A stretch of 47,580 bases of DNA from Halococcus morrhuae DSM 1307 (GTDB lineage: Archaea; Halobacteriota; Halobacteria; Halobacteriales; Halococcaceae): the NCBI RefSeq assembly GCF_000336695.1, contig NZ_AOMC01000123.1, positions 1 to 47,580 of the forward strand, read 5' to 3'. The position numbers were made by a program, and so were the translations under genes. Positions 31,864 to 40,493 of this stretch are shown one piece after another (position 1 is the stretch's first letter; each line of letters starts with the position of its first letter). The notes below the pieces were generated by a model. That model was not told the DNA's origin. It worked only from the letters and a program-made list of their open reading frames with translations, and made no database searches.

Positions 31864-33261
31864 CTACTCCGAGACCTGCGAGAGCCACTCCTCGGCACGG
31901 CTCTCGGGGATCTCGGCGGCGTCGGCCACCGTTTCGACGTCGGCGGCCGCGAGATCGCCGGTCGTCTCGATCCCTGCGTCACGCAGGCGATCGGCGTAGG
32001 TCGATCCGATACCAGAGACGCTCTCGACGTCGTCCACGTCCCCCTGATCGTCGGTCGTTTCGTCGGTGTCGTCGTGGATGCTGGTCGGCTCCTGCGTGTC
32101 GACCGCCTCGTCGGCCGCGTCGCTCGCGTCGTCGATCTCGATCTCTTTGGCGTCGTCGAGCTGCGAGCGCTCCTCGTACCACTCGCAGACCTCGGGCCAG
32201 ACGTTTTCGTGGGAGCTCCCCGAGACCGAGAGGCCGATGTGACCCGTCGAATATTCGATGACCTCGGTGTCATCGCTGCCGATGACCTCGTTGAACGGGA
32301 TGCTCGTCTCCGAGGGGATCAAGTGGTCGTACTCGCCCGTGATCTGGAGAACGGGCATGTCGATGTTCTCGATATCCACGTGGGTGTCACCCAGGTAGAG
32401 CTCGTTGTTGTAGAGCTTGTTCTCCTGGTAGATATCCGTGACGAACTGGGCGAACGTGTCGCCGGCGACGTCGATCCCCTCAGAGAGCCAACGCTCCATC
32501 CGCCCGAAGTTCTCGATGAAGTCGTCGTTTTCGAGGTTGTCGTAGAGACGGACGTACTTCGAGACGTAGTTGGAGACGGGATCCATCAGCGCGAAGCCGA
32601 CGTCGAGCATCTCCGCCGGCGCGTTGCCGTAGGCGTCTTTGAGTTCGTCGGGCGAGAAATACTGGTCGTCGCCCCAGAGTTCGAGCACGCCGCCCGTATC
32701 GTCGAAGCAGAGCCCCGCGGCCATCAGCCCGAGGTTCCGGACCTTTTCGGGATTGAGCGCGGCGTACATCGCCGACATCGTCCCACCCATGCAGTAGCCG
32801 AGGACGTTGATCGCGTCCTGGTCCGACTGCTCGCGCACTTCGTCGACACAGTTGTCGATGTATCTGGTCACGTAATCTTCGAGCGTGAGATGCTGGTCGA
32901 GCCGTGAGGGCTCGTTCCAGTCGATCATGTAGACGTCGAAGCCCGCCTCCAGCAGCCGTCGGATCACCGACCGATCGGGCTGGAGGTCGAGGATGAACGG
33001 TTTGTTGATCAGCGCGTAGATGACCAGGATCGGGACGTCGTGCTGCTCGTCCGTCCGCGGCTCGTAGTGCAGCAGTTCGAGCTTGTTCTCCGTGTAGACG
33101 ACCTCGCTGTCGGTCTGGCCGACCTCGACGGAGGCCATCTGAGCGAGCTGTTCGGGGGCGATCTCGGTCTTCTCGATCGCGTCGGCGGCGGCTTCGAAGC
33201 TCTGACGCTGGGCATCGAGGCTCAGCGAGAACGGGTCGAAGGCCGAAGGGCGCTCGCTCAT
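31864..33261 (-). CDS. phaC: Class III polyhydroxyalkanoate synthase subunit PhaC with helix-hairpin-helix tail
   Basis: The protein has 465 residues. The alpha/beta-hydrolase core has the synthase box GYCMGG with Cys157, Asp312 in TGEYDHLIP and His341 in [11 protein letters not shown]. It polymerises 3-hydroxyacyl-CoA with PhaE on the granule surface. After about residue 370 there is an acidic linker and then [20 protein letters not shown] followed by [20 protein letters not shown], a helix-hairpin-helix (RadA/Pol-beta type) domain, residues about 413-463. Such tails are extra compared with bacterial PhaC and could bind nucleic acid or proteins. The stop codon of phaE abuts the start with no spacing, so it is coupled. 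Confidence 0.95.
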   Translation of the reverse strand: MSERPSAFDPFSLSLDAQRQSFEAAADAIEKTEIAPEQLAQMASVEVGQTDSEVVYTENKLELLHYEPRTDEQHDVPILVIYALINKPFILDLQPDRSVIRRLLEAGFDVYMIDWNEPSRLDQHLTLEDYVTRYIDNCVDEVREQSDQDAINVLGYCMGGTMSAMYAALNPEKVRNLGLMAAGLCFDDTGGVLELWGDDQYFSPDELKDAYGNAPAEMLDVGFALMDPVSNYVSKYVRLYDNLENDDFIENFGRMERWLSEGIDVAGDTFAQFVTDIYQENKLYNNELYLGDTHVDIENIDMPVLQITGEYDHLIPSETSIPFNEVIGSDDTEVIEYSTGHIGLSVSGSSHENVWPEVCEWYEERSQLDDAKEIEIDDASDAADEAVDTQEPTSIHDDTDETTDDQGDVDDVESVSGIGSTYADRLRDAGIETTGDLAAADVETVADAAEIPESRAEEWLSQVSE

Positions 33262-33813
33262 CTACTCCTCCAGGAGCCGGTCGAGTTTCTGCGAGACCTC
33301 GTGCTGGCGGCGTTCGAGCTCGATCAGCCGCTCGGCCACCTCGTCGACGTCGTCACGGGTGGCGAAGCCGAGGCTCTCCAGGGTGTCCTGGCTCATTTCG
33401 TCGACTTCCTGCTGGAGCTCCAGCATGTCGCCGACCAGTTCGCCGGTGCCGGCGGCGAAGGCCGTCGTCCCCATCACCTCCGAGAACGCCTCGTTGGCGC
33501 TCTGGAGCCAGATATCGCGGAACTCGCTTACGTCGACGTCCTCGCCCTCGGCGGCGTCGGCGATGCGCGAGTTCATCCGCTCGGCAGCCTCAACCCAGAC
33601 CTCGTAGGCACGGCCGTAGCCCGCCATGCCGTCCTCGACGGTGTCGGGATCGGGTGTGGAATCCTCGAACGCGCCCATCCACGACTGCATGAACGCGGAC
33701 TGGGCCTCCATGTTCTGTTCGAACGACTCGGCGACCGCGTCGTTCATGTCGTTCATCATCGTCGTCCAGCGCTCCTGGATCTCCTCGGGATCGGTGTCGC
33801 TCATACTGCTCAT
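33262..33813 (-). CDS. phaE: PHA synthase subunit PhaE (haloarchaeal)
   Basis: The protein has 183 residues, all helical and acidic: NDMNDAVAESFEQNMEAQSA, FMQSWMGAFEDSTPDPD, VWVEAAERMNSRI, then DIWLQSANEAFSEVMGTTAF. A coiled-coil end DDVDEVAERLIELERRQHEV fits PhaE, which pairs with PhaC as the class III synthase. Haloarchaeal PhaE is shorter than bacterial PhaE, as seen here. The ATG at 33813 is used; another lies at 33804. It sits 31 bases downstream of phaP. Confidence 0.92.
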   Translation of the reverse strand: MSSMSDTDPEEIQERWTTMMNDMNDAVAESFEQNMEAQSAFMQSWMGAFEDSTPDPDTVEDGMAGYGRAYEVWVEAAERMNSRIADAAEGEDVDVSEFRDIWLQSANEAFSEVMGTTAFAAGTGELVGDMLELQQEVDEMSQDTLESLGFATRDDVDEVAERLIELERRQHEVSQKLDRLLEE

Positions 33814-33844
33814 TGGTGTGGTTGTCTGAAAAGTCTATGTCCGC

Positions 33845-34513
33845 TCAGGCCGAGACCTGCGTCTCGAACTGCTCGGCCTGCGCTTCGAGCTGTTCCTGGA
33901 ATCGTTCGACCTGCGACTGAAGCTGCTCCTGAAACTCCGTGGCCTGTTCCAGCTGACGGTCTGACTGTGCCTCGAACTGCTCCTGGATGTCGGCCATGCG
34001 CTCGGCCTGCTCGTCGAGCTGGCTCCCGAAGCGCTCGGCGAACTCCTCGTTGTGCGTCGCGGTCTGCTCGACCATCTCGACCGTCCCCTCCTGGAGCTGT
34101 TCGTGCGCCGCGAACAGTTCGTCCATCCCCTCGTCCATCGCCGTGACGGACTCCTCGGAGAGTTCGTCGTGACCGTCGAGGGCTTCCTCGACGGACGCTT
34201 CGAGCTGGTCGAAGCTCTCGGCGTGGAGCTCCTTCAGCCGGTCGAACCCCTCATCGGCGTTCTCGCGGAACGCCCGGACGTTCGTGCCGGCGGGCGTCGC
34301 GGTCTCCATCGCCTCGAAGTAGCTCTCGACGGCGGTTTCGGCGGCTTCGACGCCCTGGCGCTGGAACGTCTCCTGGCTCTCGATGCCCGAGAGCAGCATC
34401 TCGCCGGCGTTTCGCTGGAGATCGAACCCCTGCTCGACGGCCCGCTGGCTCTGCTCCAGAACTGTGCGCTGCATCGCGAACGTCGCTTCGATCGGTGTGG
34501 TGTACTGGTTCAT
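33845..34513 (-). CDS. phaP: PHA granule phasin PhaP (haloarchaeal)
   Basis: The protein has 222 residues with long amphipathic helices and Gln/Glu-rich heptads: FAMQRTVLEQSQRAVEQGFD, RFGSQLDEQAERMADIQEQF and LEQATEFQEQLQSQVERFQE. It coats PHA granules to control size and number. It is homologous in position and character to PhaP of Haloferax mediterranei. The ATG at 34513 overlaps the phaR stop by 4 bases (ATGA), so translation is coupled. The longer frame upstream is spurious. Confidence 0.92.
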   Translation of the reverse strand: MNQYTTPIEATFAMQRTVLEQSQRAVEQGFDLQRNAGEMLLSGIESQETFQRQGVEAAETAVESYFEAMETATPAGTNVRAFRENADEGFDRLKELHAESFDQLEASVEEALDGHDELSEESVTAMDEGMDELFAAHEQLQEGTVEMVEQTATHNEEFAERFGSQLDEQAERMADIQEQFEAQSDRQLEQATEFQEQLQSQVERFQEQLEAQAEQFETQVSA

Positions 34514-34818
34514 GAGTCCTCCCTGTTTCGCTTGACGGGGACGACGACCGTCTGGACGATGTCCCCCTCCTCGATGTCGAGCGCCTCGCGCTCGGCGTCG
34601 GGGATCGAGATGCGCCCGCCGCTCTGGACGCGCGTCTTGAACGTCGCCGTCCCCATACTCGTGGCGGCGATCTCCGACAGACTGCTCGGCCCCGATCCGC
34701 CGGCGTTCATCAACTGTTTGGCGAACTCCGTCTGCTGCTCGACGGCCTGCTCGCTTGCCTCTTGGAACTGCTGTGCCCACAACGCCGGCGGCCACGTCGC
34801 GTCGTCTTCGTCGGTCAT
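34510..34818 (-). CDS. phaR: AbrB-type regulator PhaR of the pha operon
   Basis: The protein has 102 residues: a helical N-terminus (LWAQQFQEASEQAVEQQTEF) and a C-terminal SpoVT/AbrB swapped-hairpin barrel, RVQSGGRISIPDAEREALDI followed by EEGDIVQTVVVPVKR. In Haloferax mediterranei PhaR binds the phaRP promoter, represses its own operon and also associates with granules. Its position as first gene of phaR-P-E-C matches. The ATG at 34818 is chosen; upstream sequence in frame covers the promoter. Confidence 0.9.
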   Translation of the reverse strand: MTDEDDATWPPALWAQQFQEASEQAVEQQTEFAKQLMNAGGSGPSSLSEIAATSMGTATFKTRVQSGGRISIPDAEREALDIEEGDIVQTVVVPVKRNREDS

Positions 34819-34876
34819 CGCTCGATTTCCTGTAGAGCCCCTGAATGGATAAGCGTTGCGCTGAATGCCATTGAAA

Positions 34877-34889
34877 ACCATCGAATGGT
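34877..34889. promoter_or_regulatory. Inverted repeat in the phaR promoter, candidate PhaR site
   Basis: ACCAT-CGA-ATGGT is an inverted repeat with 5-bp arms, 59-71 bases before the phaR ATG; a second, wider pair CCATT/AATGG spans it. GCTTATCC near 34844-34851 (reverse strand) is a possible TATA element, so the repeat lies where an upstream operator or activator site would sit. Confidence 0.35.
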
Positions 34890-35039
34890 AGAAAGTGGTC
34901 CGAGGGCCGTCGGACAAAAAGACGTTTTCGCGAGCGATTCGGGCGAAATCCATCGAATCGACGCTCGAAGCGTACAAAAAGCACATACATGGGAGTCGGA
35001 ATCGCTTATGTACGTCGGTCCCATAGCTGGAACAGTCCC

Positions 35040-35615
35040 ATGAGTTCAGAACCGAGCCCCTCCACGCTGACTGACGCGTGGGTTCGCAACTCCACGTACT
35101 TCCTCGACAGCGTTCTCGCAGCCAACCGCGCCACGCTCGCCGCCCTCGGCGTCGACACCGATAGGGAGGTCGATGCCGGCGAAGAGCGGCCGGAATGGAC
35201 CGTCGAACTCACCGAGGAGCGCCGCGACGCGCTCGCGGTCGGTGACAGGGTCGCGTTCTCGAAACGGCTCACCGACGACGACGTGCGCGCGTTCGCCGCG
35301 GCCAGCGGTGACACGAACCCGCTCCACCTCGACGAGGAGTACGCCGAAAGCACGATGTTCGGCGAACGCATCGCCCACGGCACGCTCGTCTCCGGCCTCA
35401 TCAGCGCCGCGCTCGCGCGCCTACCCGGCCTCGTCATCTACCTCTCGCAGGACGAGGAGTTCCACAACCCGGTCGCCATCGGAGATCGCGTGACCGCCGA
35501 GTGCGAGATCGTCGAGGACCTCGGCGAGAACCGCTACCGACTCCGCACGACGGTCATGAACGGCGACGAGACGGCCATCGACGGCGAGGCGGTCGTCATG
35601 CTCGACGAGCCTTAG
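35040..35615 (+). CDS. phaJ: MaoC-like (R)-specific enoyl-CoA hydratase, PhaJ-type
   Basis: The protein has 191 residues. The hotdog hydratase-2 motif is FAAASGDTNPLHLDEEYAES, with catalytic Asp and His, then GTLVSGLISAALARLPG. An extra N-terminal segment (residues 1-60) carries TDAWVRNSTYFLDSVLAANR, the part also found before MaoC domains in haloarchaeal PHA clusters. It would supply (R)-3-hydroxyacyl-CoA to PhaEC from beta-oxidation. It is divergent from phaR, with 221 bases of shared promoter region. The ATG at 35040 follows CTTATG at 35005-35010. Confidence 0.9.
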   Translation: MSSEPSPSTLTDAWVRNSTYFLDSVLAANRATLAALGVDTDREVDAGEERPEWTVELTEERRDALAVGDRVAFSKRLTDDDVRAFAAASGDTNPLHLDEEYAESTMFGERIAHGTLVSGLISAALARLPGLVIYLSQDEEFHNPVAIGDRVTAECEIVEDLGENRYRLRTTVMNGDETAIDGEAVVMLDEP

Positions 35616-36457
35616 AGAAAGTCGCTCACGACGCGATCGAACTTCTCAGGGTGTTCCCGCGGCGGCCAGTGGCCACACCGCTCGAACGGGACGAACTCGC
35701 TGTCCGGGATGCGTTCGGCGGCCCGCTCGGCCCACGCGATCGGGAAGATCGGGTCCTCGCGACCGTGGATTAGCAGCGTCGGCACGGCGAGTTCGTCGAG
35801 TCGATCGAGATAACACGTTCGCAGGCCACAGGCACGGAACTCGTCGCGCTGCCACGCCGCGAGCGCGCTGGCTGCCGACGGCCCAACCGCCCGCTCGACG
35901 TCGGCGACGAACTCCGCGGAGGGGGTGACCGTCAGTCCGGCGAGACTGCTCGCGATCAGTCCCGGAGTGGCCAGTCCAGCGCCCAGCCAGCCGTCGATCC
36001 CCGGCGTGTTGAGCAGCGCCGCCCCGCCCGGTCGCCACACCGCGTCGCGACCCAGCCCGTAGCTATCGGCGAGGACGAGCCGCTCGACCTGGTCCTCGTG
36101 ATCGAGCGCGTGCCCGAGCGCGACAGCCCCGCCCATCGAGACCCCGACGAGGCTTGCTTGCTCGATGTCGAGCGCGTCGAACAGTCCGGCGAGCACGGCG
36201 CAATAGGACTCCATCGTGTACTCGCTGGCCTCGTCACTCTCGCCGTGGCCTGGGAAATCGGGTGCGATCACGCGGTGTTCCTCGGCGAGCGCCGGGAGCG
36301 TGTGCTTCCACGAGACGCTTGCGGCATCGAGGCCGATTCCGTGGAGCAGGATCACACACTCCCCTTCGCCGGCCGCGAGATACCGAATCCCGACTGATTC
36401 GTCGCCGACGTCGATCCCGATTCGCTTCGACTCCACGCCGACCAGCCCCTCGTTCAT
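35612..36457 (-). CDS. Alpha/beta hydrolase
   Basis: The protein has about 281 residues. The oxyanion motif VILLHGIG is followed by HRVIAPDFPGHGESD, the nucleophile elbow GVSMGGA (Ser), LIHGREDPIFP (acid) and ERCGHWPPREHPEKF (His), a complete triad. The substrate is unknown; esterase, lactonase or haloperoxidase-like relatives are all possible. The start is uncertain: ATG 36457 is used, and ATG 36484 and GTG 36496 are in frame. It converges with phaJ, stops overlapping by 4 bases, and might hydrolyse PHA-related thioesters or lactones, but this is only positional. Confidence 0.87.
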   Translation of the reverse strand: MNEGLVGVESKRIGIDVGDESVGIRYLAAGEGECVILLHGIGLDAASVSWKHTLPALAEEHRVIAPDFPGHGESDEASEYTMESYCAVLAGLFDALDIEQASLVGVSMGGAVALGHALDHEDQVERLVLADSYGLGRDAVWRPGGAALLNTPGIDGWLGAGLATPGLIASSLAGLTVTPSAEFVADVERAVGPSAASALAAWQRDEFRACGLRTCYLDRLDELAVPTLLIHGREDPIFPIAWAERAAERIPDSEFVPFERCGHWPPREHPEKFDRVVSDFL

Positions 36458-36605
36458 ACCCACGTCTCGGACGAGCGAAGGCATGAGCGTTCGCACCCAT
36501 CACGATACTCTCCCACATGATACGCCGTCGGGCTCACGCCGCGGGGGAGAACGGGATCATTCTGTAGAGTGCTGCACCCATTGATCTCACCGTTTTTCGA
36601 TCGAA

Positions 36606-36611
36606 CTATAC
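36606..36611 (+). promoter_or_regulatory. TATA element of the SMR exporter gene
   Basis: CTATAC lies 24-29 bases before the GTG at 36635 and supports that short leaderless start. Confidence 0.5.
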
Positions 36612-36634
36612 GGACGGTAATATCAGCATCAGGA

Positions 36635-36967
36635 GTGAATCCCTACGTACTACTCGCCGCGGCGATCGTTTCCGAGGTCATCGGAACGACTGCTCTGCAA
36701 TACGCCGATGGGTTCTCGAACCTCCTCCCGACCGGCGTGCTGATCGCCGGCTATCTGACGTCGTTCTACCTCCTCAGTCTGATCCTGGATCAGTTGCCGA
36801 TCGGACCGGTGTACGCGACCTGGTCGGCGGTCGCGATCGTTCTCATCACGATCATCGGAACGCTGTTTCTCGGCCAACGGATCGATCTGGCTGGAGTAAT
36901 CGGTATGGCGCTCATCATCGGCGGCGTCTATCTGCTCAACGTCGTCTCCGATGTGTCCGTCCACTAA
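36635..36967 (+). CDS. Small multidrug resistance (SMR) efflux protein
   Basis: The protein has 110 residues from a GTG start, the usual SMR length, with four membrane helices. The essential glutamate is Glu14 (VNPYVLLAAAIVSEVIGTTA), at exactly the EmrE position only if the GTG at 36635 is used; YLTSFYLLSLILDQLPIGPV, YATWSAVAIVL and a last helix follow. It exports cationic drugs or guanidinium in exchange for protons. The longer frame from 36569 would add 22 non-conserved residues. Confidence 0.9.
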   Translation: MNPYVLLAAAIVSEVIGTTALQYADGFSNLLPTGVLIAGYLTSFYLLSLILDQLPIGPVYATWSAVAIVLITIIGTLFLGQRIDLAGVIGMALIIGGVYLLNVVSDVSVH

Positions 36968-37048
36968 TTCGATTCCGTCAGCGTCTCAGTAGCAAGGTAT
37001 CCCTGTTATCGCAAGGGGGAAAGTTCGACTCTTCTAAATCCGTAGCAA

Positions 37049-37546
37049 TCACTTCTCGACATCGAGCAGCGCGACCCGCTCGCGGACGAGATCCGCGAGA
37101 CATGCTTCCGTCGCCGCGAGTTCCCGCTCGCCGATGTCGAAGAACTCGCGGACGCGCGCGGCGTCGAAATCGCCGAGAGTGTCCTTGGCATCGAGCAGCG
37201 GTTCGATCTCGTCCCTTGCGGCACGCTCGTTACCACTTTCTTCGGCTGCGACGAGCACGACGACCGGCTGGTCGCCCTCGCCCACACCGAGTTCGAGCGC
37301 CCGCTCGATCTGACGGCGACCGGCAGCGTAGAGCAGGATCTCGACCGCGCGCTCGCGGGCGATCGCCTCGCCGCGCTCGCGTGCCCGATCGGCGAGGGTG
37401 AGTGCGCGTTCGAGATGGGTTCGTGAAACGATATAGCGCGCGTCGAACGCCTGCACCGTACAGCCGTGCTCGTCGCCGATCGCGCCGAGTCGGGCGACGA
37501 ACTCGTCCACGTCCTCGATCGTCGCCCGTCCTTCGACGGGCTCCAT
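37049..37546 (-). CDS. cgi121: KEOPS complex subunit Cgi121
   Basis: The protein has 165 residues. Cgi121 features are YIVSRTHLERALTLADRARE, the core AVEILLYAAGRRQIERALEL and VVVLVAAEESGNE. KEOPS makes t6A in tRNAs reading ANN codons; Cgi121 delivers the tRNA 3' end to the Kae1-Bud32 core. The ATG overlaps the hel308 stop by one base (TGATG), so both are translated together. Confidence 0.92.
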   Translation of the reverse strand: MEPVEGRATIEDVDEFVARLGAIGDEHGCTVQAFDARYIVSRTHLERALTLADRARERGEAIARERAVEILLYAAGRRQIERALELGVGEGDQPVVVLVAAEESGNERAARDEIEPLLDAKDTLGDFDAARVREFFDIGERELAATEACLADLVRERVALLDVEK

Positions 37547-39777
37547 CAGAACTCACCGAGGCTCGACTGATCGTTCTCGTCCGACCCGTCGCCGGCCACC
37601 GCGACCGACCCCGCCGGTTCGACGTCCGTCATCGAGGGATCGCTCCGGCCGACGTTCTCCAGGACGTTCTCGGCGGTCTTCGTCCGTCCACGGAGCGCAC
37701 CCAGCACCACCGATTTCTCGGCGTCTCTGAGATCGGCGCGACCCTCGATCCCGTTCTCGAACAGTCGGCGGGCGCGCTTGCGACCGACGCCACGCACGCC
37801 CGCGAGATCGATGAGCTCCGTGCGGATGCCGTGGGCGACGCGCGTTCTGGCTTCCCTTACTGCTGGTGCCCACTCCAGTCCGAGTTCGCCCGCGAGGCGT
37901 TCGGCGGCCGACAGCAGCCACTCGGCGGTGTCGACCTTCCCACGCAAATCGCCCGGCCCGATGCCGTAGCGATCGGTGATCGTACTCTCGTCGAGTTCAC
38001 TCGCCCAGTCGTCGAGCATGCTGGCGGTCTTGAGCGCCGAGAGCCAGTCGTCCCAGCGCTCCTCGAACTCGCTCGGGACGCTACCCAGCATCTCCGTTTC
38101 GTGCTCGTGGGCGATCATCGTGTACTCCTCGCGATCGCCCGAGCGCAAGTAGAGCTCGTACATGTCGGGCGTGCGGCTCACGAGGTGGAAGAGTCCGAGA
38201 GCGGTCGGGCGCTCGTCGGCGTGTTCGAGACCATCGACGATCTCGGCGGCGCTCATCGGGTCGAGGTAGAGCCGCGAGACGGTGTGGCCGAGCGAGGTCG
38301 CCGTCAGGTCGTCGCCGTCGCGTTCGAGGAAATCGTTGGCGACGAGGTAGTCGAGCATCGAATCCATGACGCGTTCGAGACGACCGCCTTCGTCCGTCTG
38401 TGTCGCATAGAGCGTCCGATCGAGAAATTCGAGCAGCCCCGAACGCGACCCCGCAAACCCGGAAGCCACGGTCGCGAGCAGGTGGGTGCGGAGGGCGGGC
38501 TCGGCGGCGAGTTTCGAGCGAACGGGTTCGGGTTCGGTCCAGATGTATCTGTCAAAGAGCTCGTCGAGCTCGTCGTGGCTCTTGGCGAGCAGCAGCGATT
38601 CGCCATAGGGATCGAGCCCCGGTCGTCCTGCACGGCCACACATCTGGTGGACTTCGAGAACGGAGAGCGGTTCCATCCCGCCGGCTTCGCCCGAGTAGCG
38701 CCGCCAGTCGCGGACGACGACCCGACGACTCGGCGTGTTGACACCCGCAGCGAGCGTCGGCGTCGCCGACACCACCTTGAGCAGGCGGTCGCGAAAGGCC
38801 TCCTCGACGAGCTCGCGGTGGTCGGAGGCGAGACCGGCATGATGGAAGGCCGCACCCTCCTCCACTGCGTTCGCCAGATCCGAACTCGTCTCGGTATCGC
38901 TCACGTCGCGGATCTCGGCGGCGATGTCGGCGAGACGGTCGCGTTCGTCGGCCGTGAGCGCTCCCTCGACCGTACTCGTGAGTCGACGAGCCTCGGCTTC
39001 GGCGTTGCGCCGGGAGTTGACGAACACGAGCGTCGACCCTTCGTCATCGAGCGTGTCGCGCACGATGGCGGCGGTCGGCTTCTCGCCGTCCCTGACCCCG
39101 AGTTCGTGCTGTTCGCCGTCCTCCAAGTGGATCGCCTGTCCGAAATGGACGCCCTTCTTGAGATCGATCGGTCGCCAGGTCGAGTCGACGAGTTCGGCGT
39201 CGAGCCAGTCGGCGAGGATCTCGGGGTTGCCGATCGTCGCCGAGAGCGCGACGGTTTGCAGGCCAGGATTGCGCTGGCGGAGTTTCGCGAGCGTGACCTC
39301 CAGTGTGGGTCCGCGATGGCCGTCGTCGACTAGATGGACCTCGTCGGAGACCACACAGCTCAACTGATCGATCCAGGGTGCGTCGTTGCGGACGAGCGAA
39401 TCGACCTTTTCGCTGGTCGCGACGATGATATCACAGGTCGCGAGCCACTCGCCGTCCGAATCGTAGTTGCCGGTCGAGACGCCGACGGTGAGGCCGTACT
39501 GCTCGAAGGTCTCGAACTCGGCGCGTTTCTCGCCGGCGAGCGCGCGCAGCGGGACGATGTAGAGGGCTTTGCCGCCGCGGGCGACGCTCGCAGTCATGGC
39601 GAGTTCGGCGATCAGTGTCTTCCCCGACGCCGTGGGAACGCTCGCGACCAGACTCTCGCCCTCGGTGACGCCCGCGTCGACCGCGTCCGCCTGGGGTGGG
39701 TAGAGCTCCTCGATCCCCTCGCCACCCAGATGCTCGGGCAGCCACTCCGGGACCGCCGACAGCTCCGAGACGTGCAT
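37546..39777 (-). CDS. hel308: ATP-dependent DNA helicase Hel308
   Basis: The protein has 743 residues from the ATG at 39777 ([18 protein letters not shown]). Walker A is TASGKT (49-54), motif II DEVH in [15 protein letters not shown], motif [18 protein letters not shown], then a winged helix and ratchet, ending with a helix-hairpin-helix ([20 protein letters not shown]). Hel308 remodels stalled forks, unwinding lagging strands 3'-5'. The frame stays open another 297 bases upstream into the ferredoxin gene, but the TATA GTTTAAAC at 39802-39809 fits the start at 39777. The C-terminal 50 residues are acidic. Confidence 0.96.
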   Translation of the reverse strand: MHVSELSAVPEWLPEHLGGEGIEELYPPQADAVDAGVTEGESLVASVPTASGKTLIAELAMTASVARGGKALYIVPLRALAGEKRAEFETFEQYGLTVGVSTGNYDSDGEWLATCDIIVATSEKVDSLVRNDAPWIDQLSCVVSDEVHLVDDGHRGPTLEVTLAKLRQRNPGLQTVALSATIGNPEILADWLDAELVDSTWRPIDLKKGVHFGQAIHLEDGEQHELGVRDGEKPTAAIVRDTLDDEGSTLVFVNSRRNAEAEARRLTSTVEGALTADERDRLADIAAEIRDVSDTETSSDLANAVEEGAAFHHAGLASDHRELVEEAFRDRLLKVVSATPTLAAGVNTPSRRVVVRDWRRYSGEAGGMEPLSVLEVHQMCGRAGRPGLDPYGESLLLAKSHDELDELFDRYIWTEPEPVRSKLAAEPALRTHLLATVASGFAGSRSGLLEFLDRTLYATQTDEGGRLERVMDSMLDYLVANDFLERDGDDLTATSLGHTVSRLYLDPMSAAEIVDGLEHADERPTALGLFHLVSRTPDMYELYLRSGDREEYTMIAHEHETEMLGSVPSEFEERWDDWLSALKTASMLDDWASELDESTITDRYGIGPGDLRGKVDTAEWLLSAAERLAGELGLEWAPAVREARTRVAHGIRTELIDLAGVRGVGRKRARRLFENGIEGRADLRDAEKSVVLGALRGRTKTAENVLENVGRSDPSMTDVEPAGSVAVAGDGSDENDQSSLGEF

Positions 39778-39801
39778 TACCCATTCTGTGTGCCGCTCAC
39801 C

Positions 39802-39809
39802 GTTTAAAC
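39802..39809 (-). promoter_or_regulatory. TATA palindrome GTTTAAAC before hel308
   Basis: This perfect 8-bp palindrome lies 25-32 bases upstream of the hel308 ATG, in the 81-base divergent gap with the ferredoxin gene. It could also serve the ferredoxin at longer distance. Confidence 0.5.
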
Positions 39810-39858
39810 CGTCGGAGTACGCCGTCAGCCATATGGTCGCGCCGGGAGAAGCGGGCGT

Positions 39859-40101
39859 ATGCGAGTCGAATTCGATCGCGAGACCTGTATCGGCATGTTC
39901 CAGTGCGTCGCCGAGTGGGAGGGGTTCGAGCGCGACGAGGACGCCGGCAAGGCGGTGCTGGTCGATGGCGAGGAAGAGGAGCCCGGGAAATTCGTCCGCG
40001 AGGTGCCCGACGACGCCGAGCTGGACGCCAAATTCGCTGCCCGCGTCTGTCCCGTCGACGCCATCACGATCCACGAGGACGGCGAGCAGATCGTCCCGTA
40101 G
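39859..40101 (+). CDS. Ferredoxin with three-cysteine cluster motif
   Basis: The protein has 80 residues. The cluster motif is C10-I-G-M13-F-Q-C16 and later VCPVDAI (Cys64). The usual second cysteine position is Met13, so a [3Fe-4S] cluster is more likely than [4Fe-4S]. The middle part, residues 25-55, is acidic as in halophilic ferredoxins. It is a probable low-potential electron carrier; the partner is unknown. Confidence 0.88.
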   Translation: MRVEFDRETCIGMFQCVAEWEGFERDEDAGKAVLVDGEEEEPGKFVREVPDDAELDAKFAARVCPVDAITIHEDGEQIVP

Positions 40102-40148
40102 CGTTCGGCCAACGAGTGCGGACGACGGGAGTCGGTAGGCTCTTTTCG

Positions 40149-40493
40149 ATGACTACCGTCACAGACACCATGAGCGCCCGCACCGTCCGGTCGTACTACC
40201 GCTCGATCGACGAGAAGCGCTACGACGAGCTCGGAGGGCTCCTCGCGCCAGAGTTCGTCCACGAGCGCCCCGACCGCACGTTCGAGGGCCGGGAGACGTT
40301 CGTCGCGTTCATGCGCGACGAGCGCCCGCGGACCGAGACGGGCCACGAACTCGACAGACTCTACGACGACGGCGACGAGATCGCCGTCCGCGGCCGCCTG
40401 CTCGACGAGGACGGCGACCGCCTGTTCGGGTTCGTCGACGTCCACACGATCGACGATGGGGCGATCGCGCGCATCGAGACCTACACTGACTGA
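40149..40493 (+). CDS. SnoaL-like / NTF2-fold protein
   Basis: The protein has 114 residues: [20 protein letters not shown] followed by [20 protein letters not shown], then [20 protein letters not shown]. This is the cone-shaped NTF2/SnoaL fold, seen in polyketide cyclases, ketosteroid isomerase relatives and many proteins of unknown role. No catalytic residues can be assigned. ATGs at 40149 and 40170 are both possible. It abuts serS tail to tail with no gap. Confidence 0.82.
   Translation: MTTVTDTMSARTVRSYYRSIDEKRYDELGGLLAPEFVHERPDRTFEGRETFVAFMRDERPRTETGHELDRLYDDGDEIAVRGRLLDEDGDRLFGFVDVHTIDDGAIARIETYTD

Noticed and set aside
36992-37010. Bases resembling part of a homing endonuclease site (ATCCCTGTTATC)
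   Set aside because: Only a partial match to I-SceI, no endonuclease gene or intron nearby; chance.
39778-40074. Upstream extension of the Hel308 frame
   Set aside because: It overlaps the ferredoxin gene in antisense and lies before a good TATA element; Hel308 homology starts at 39777.
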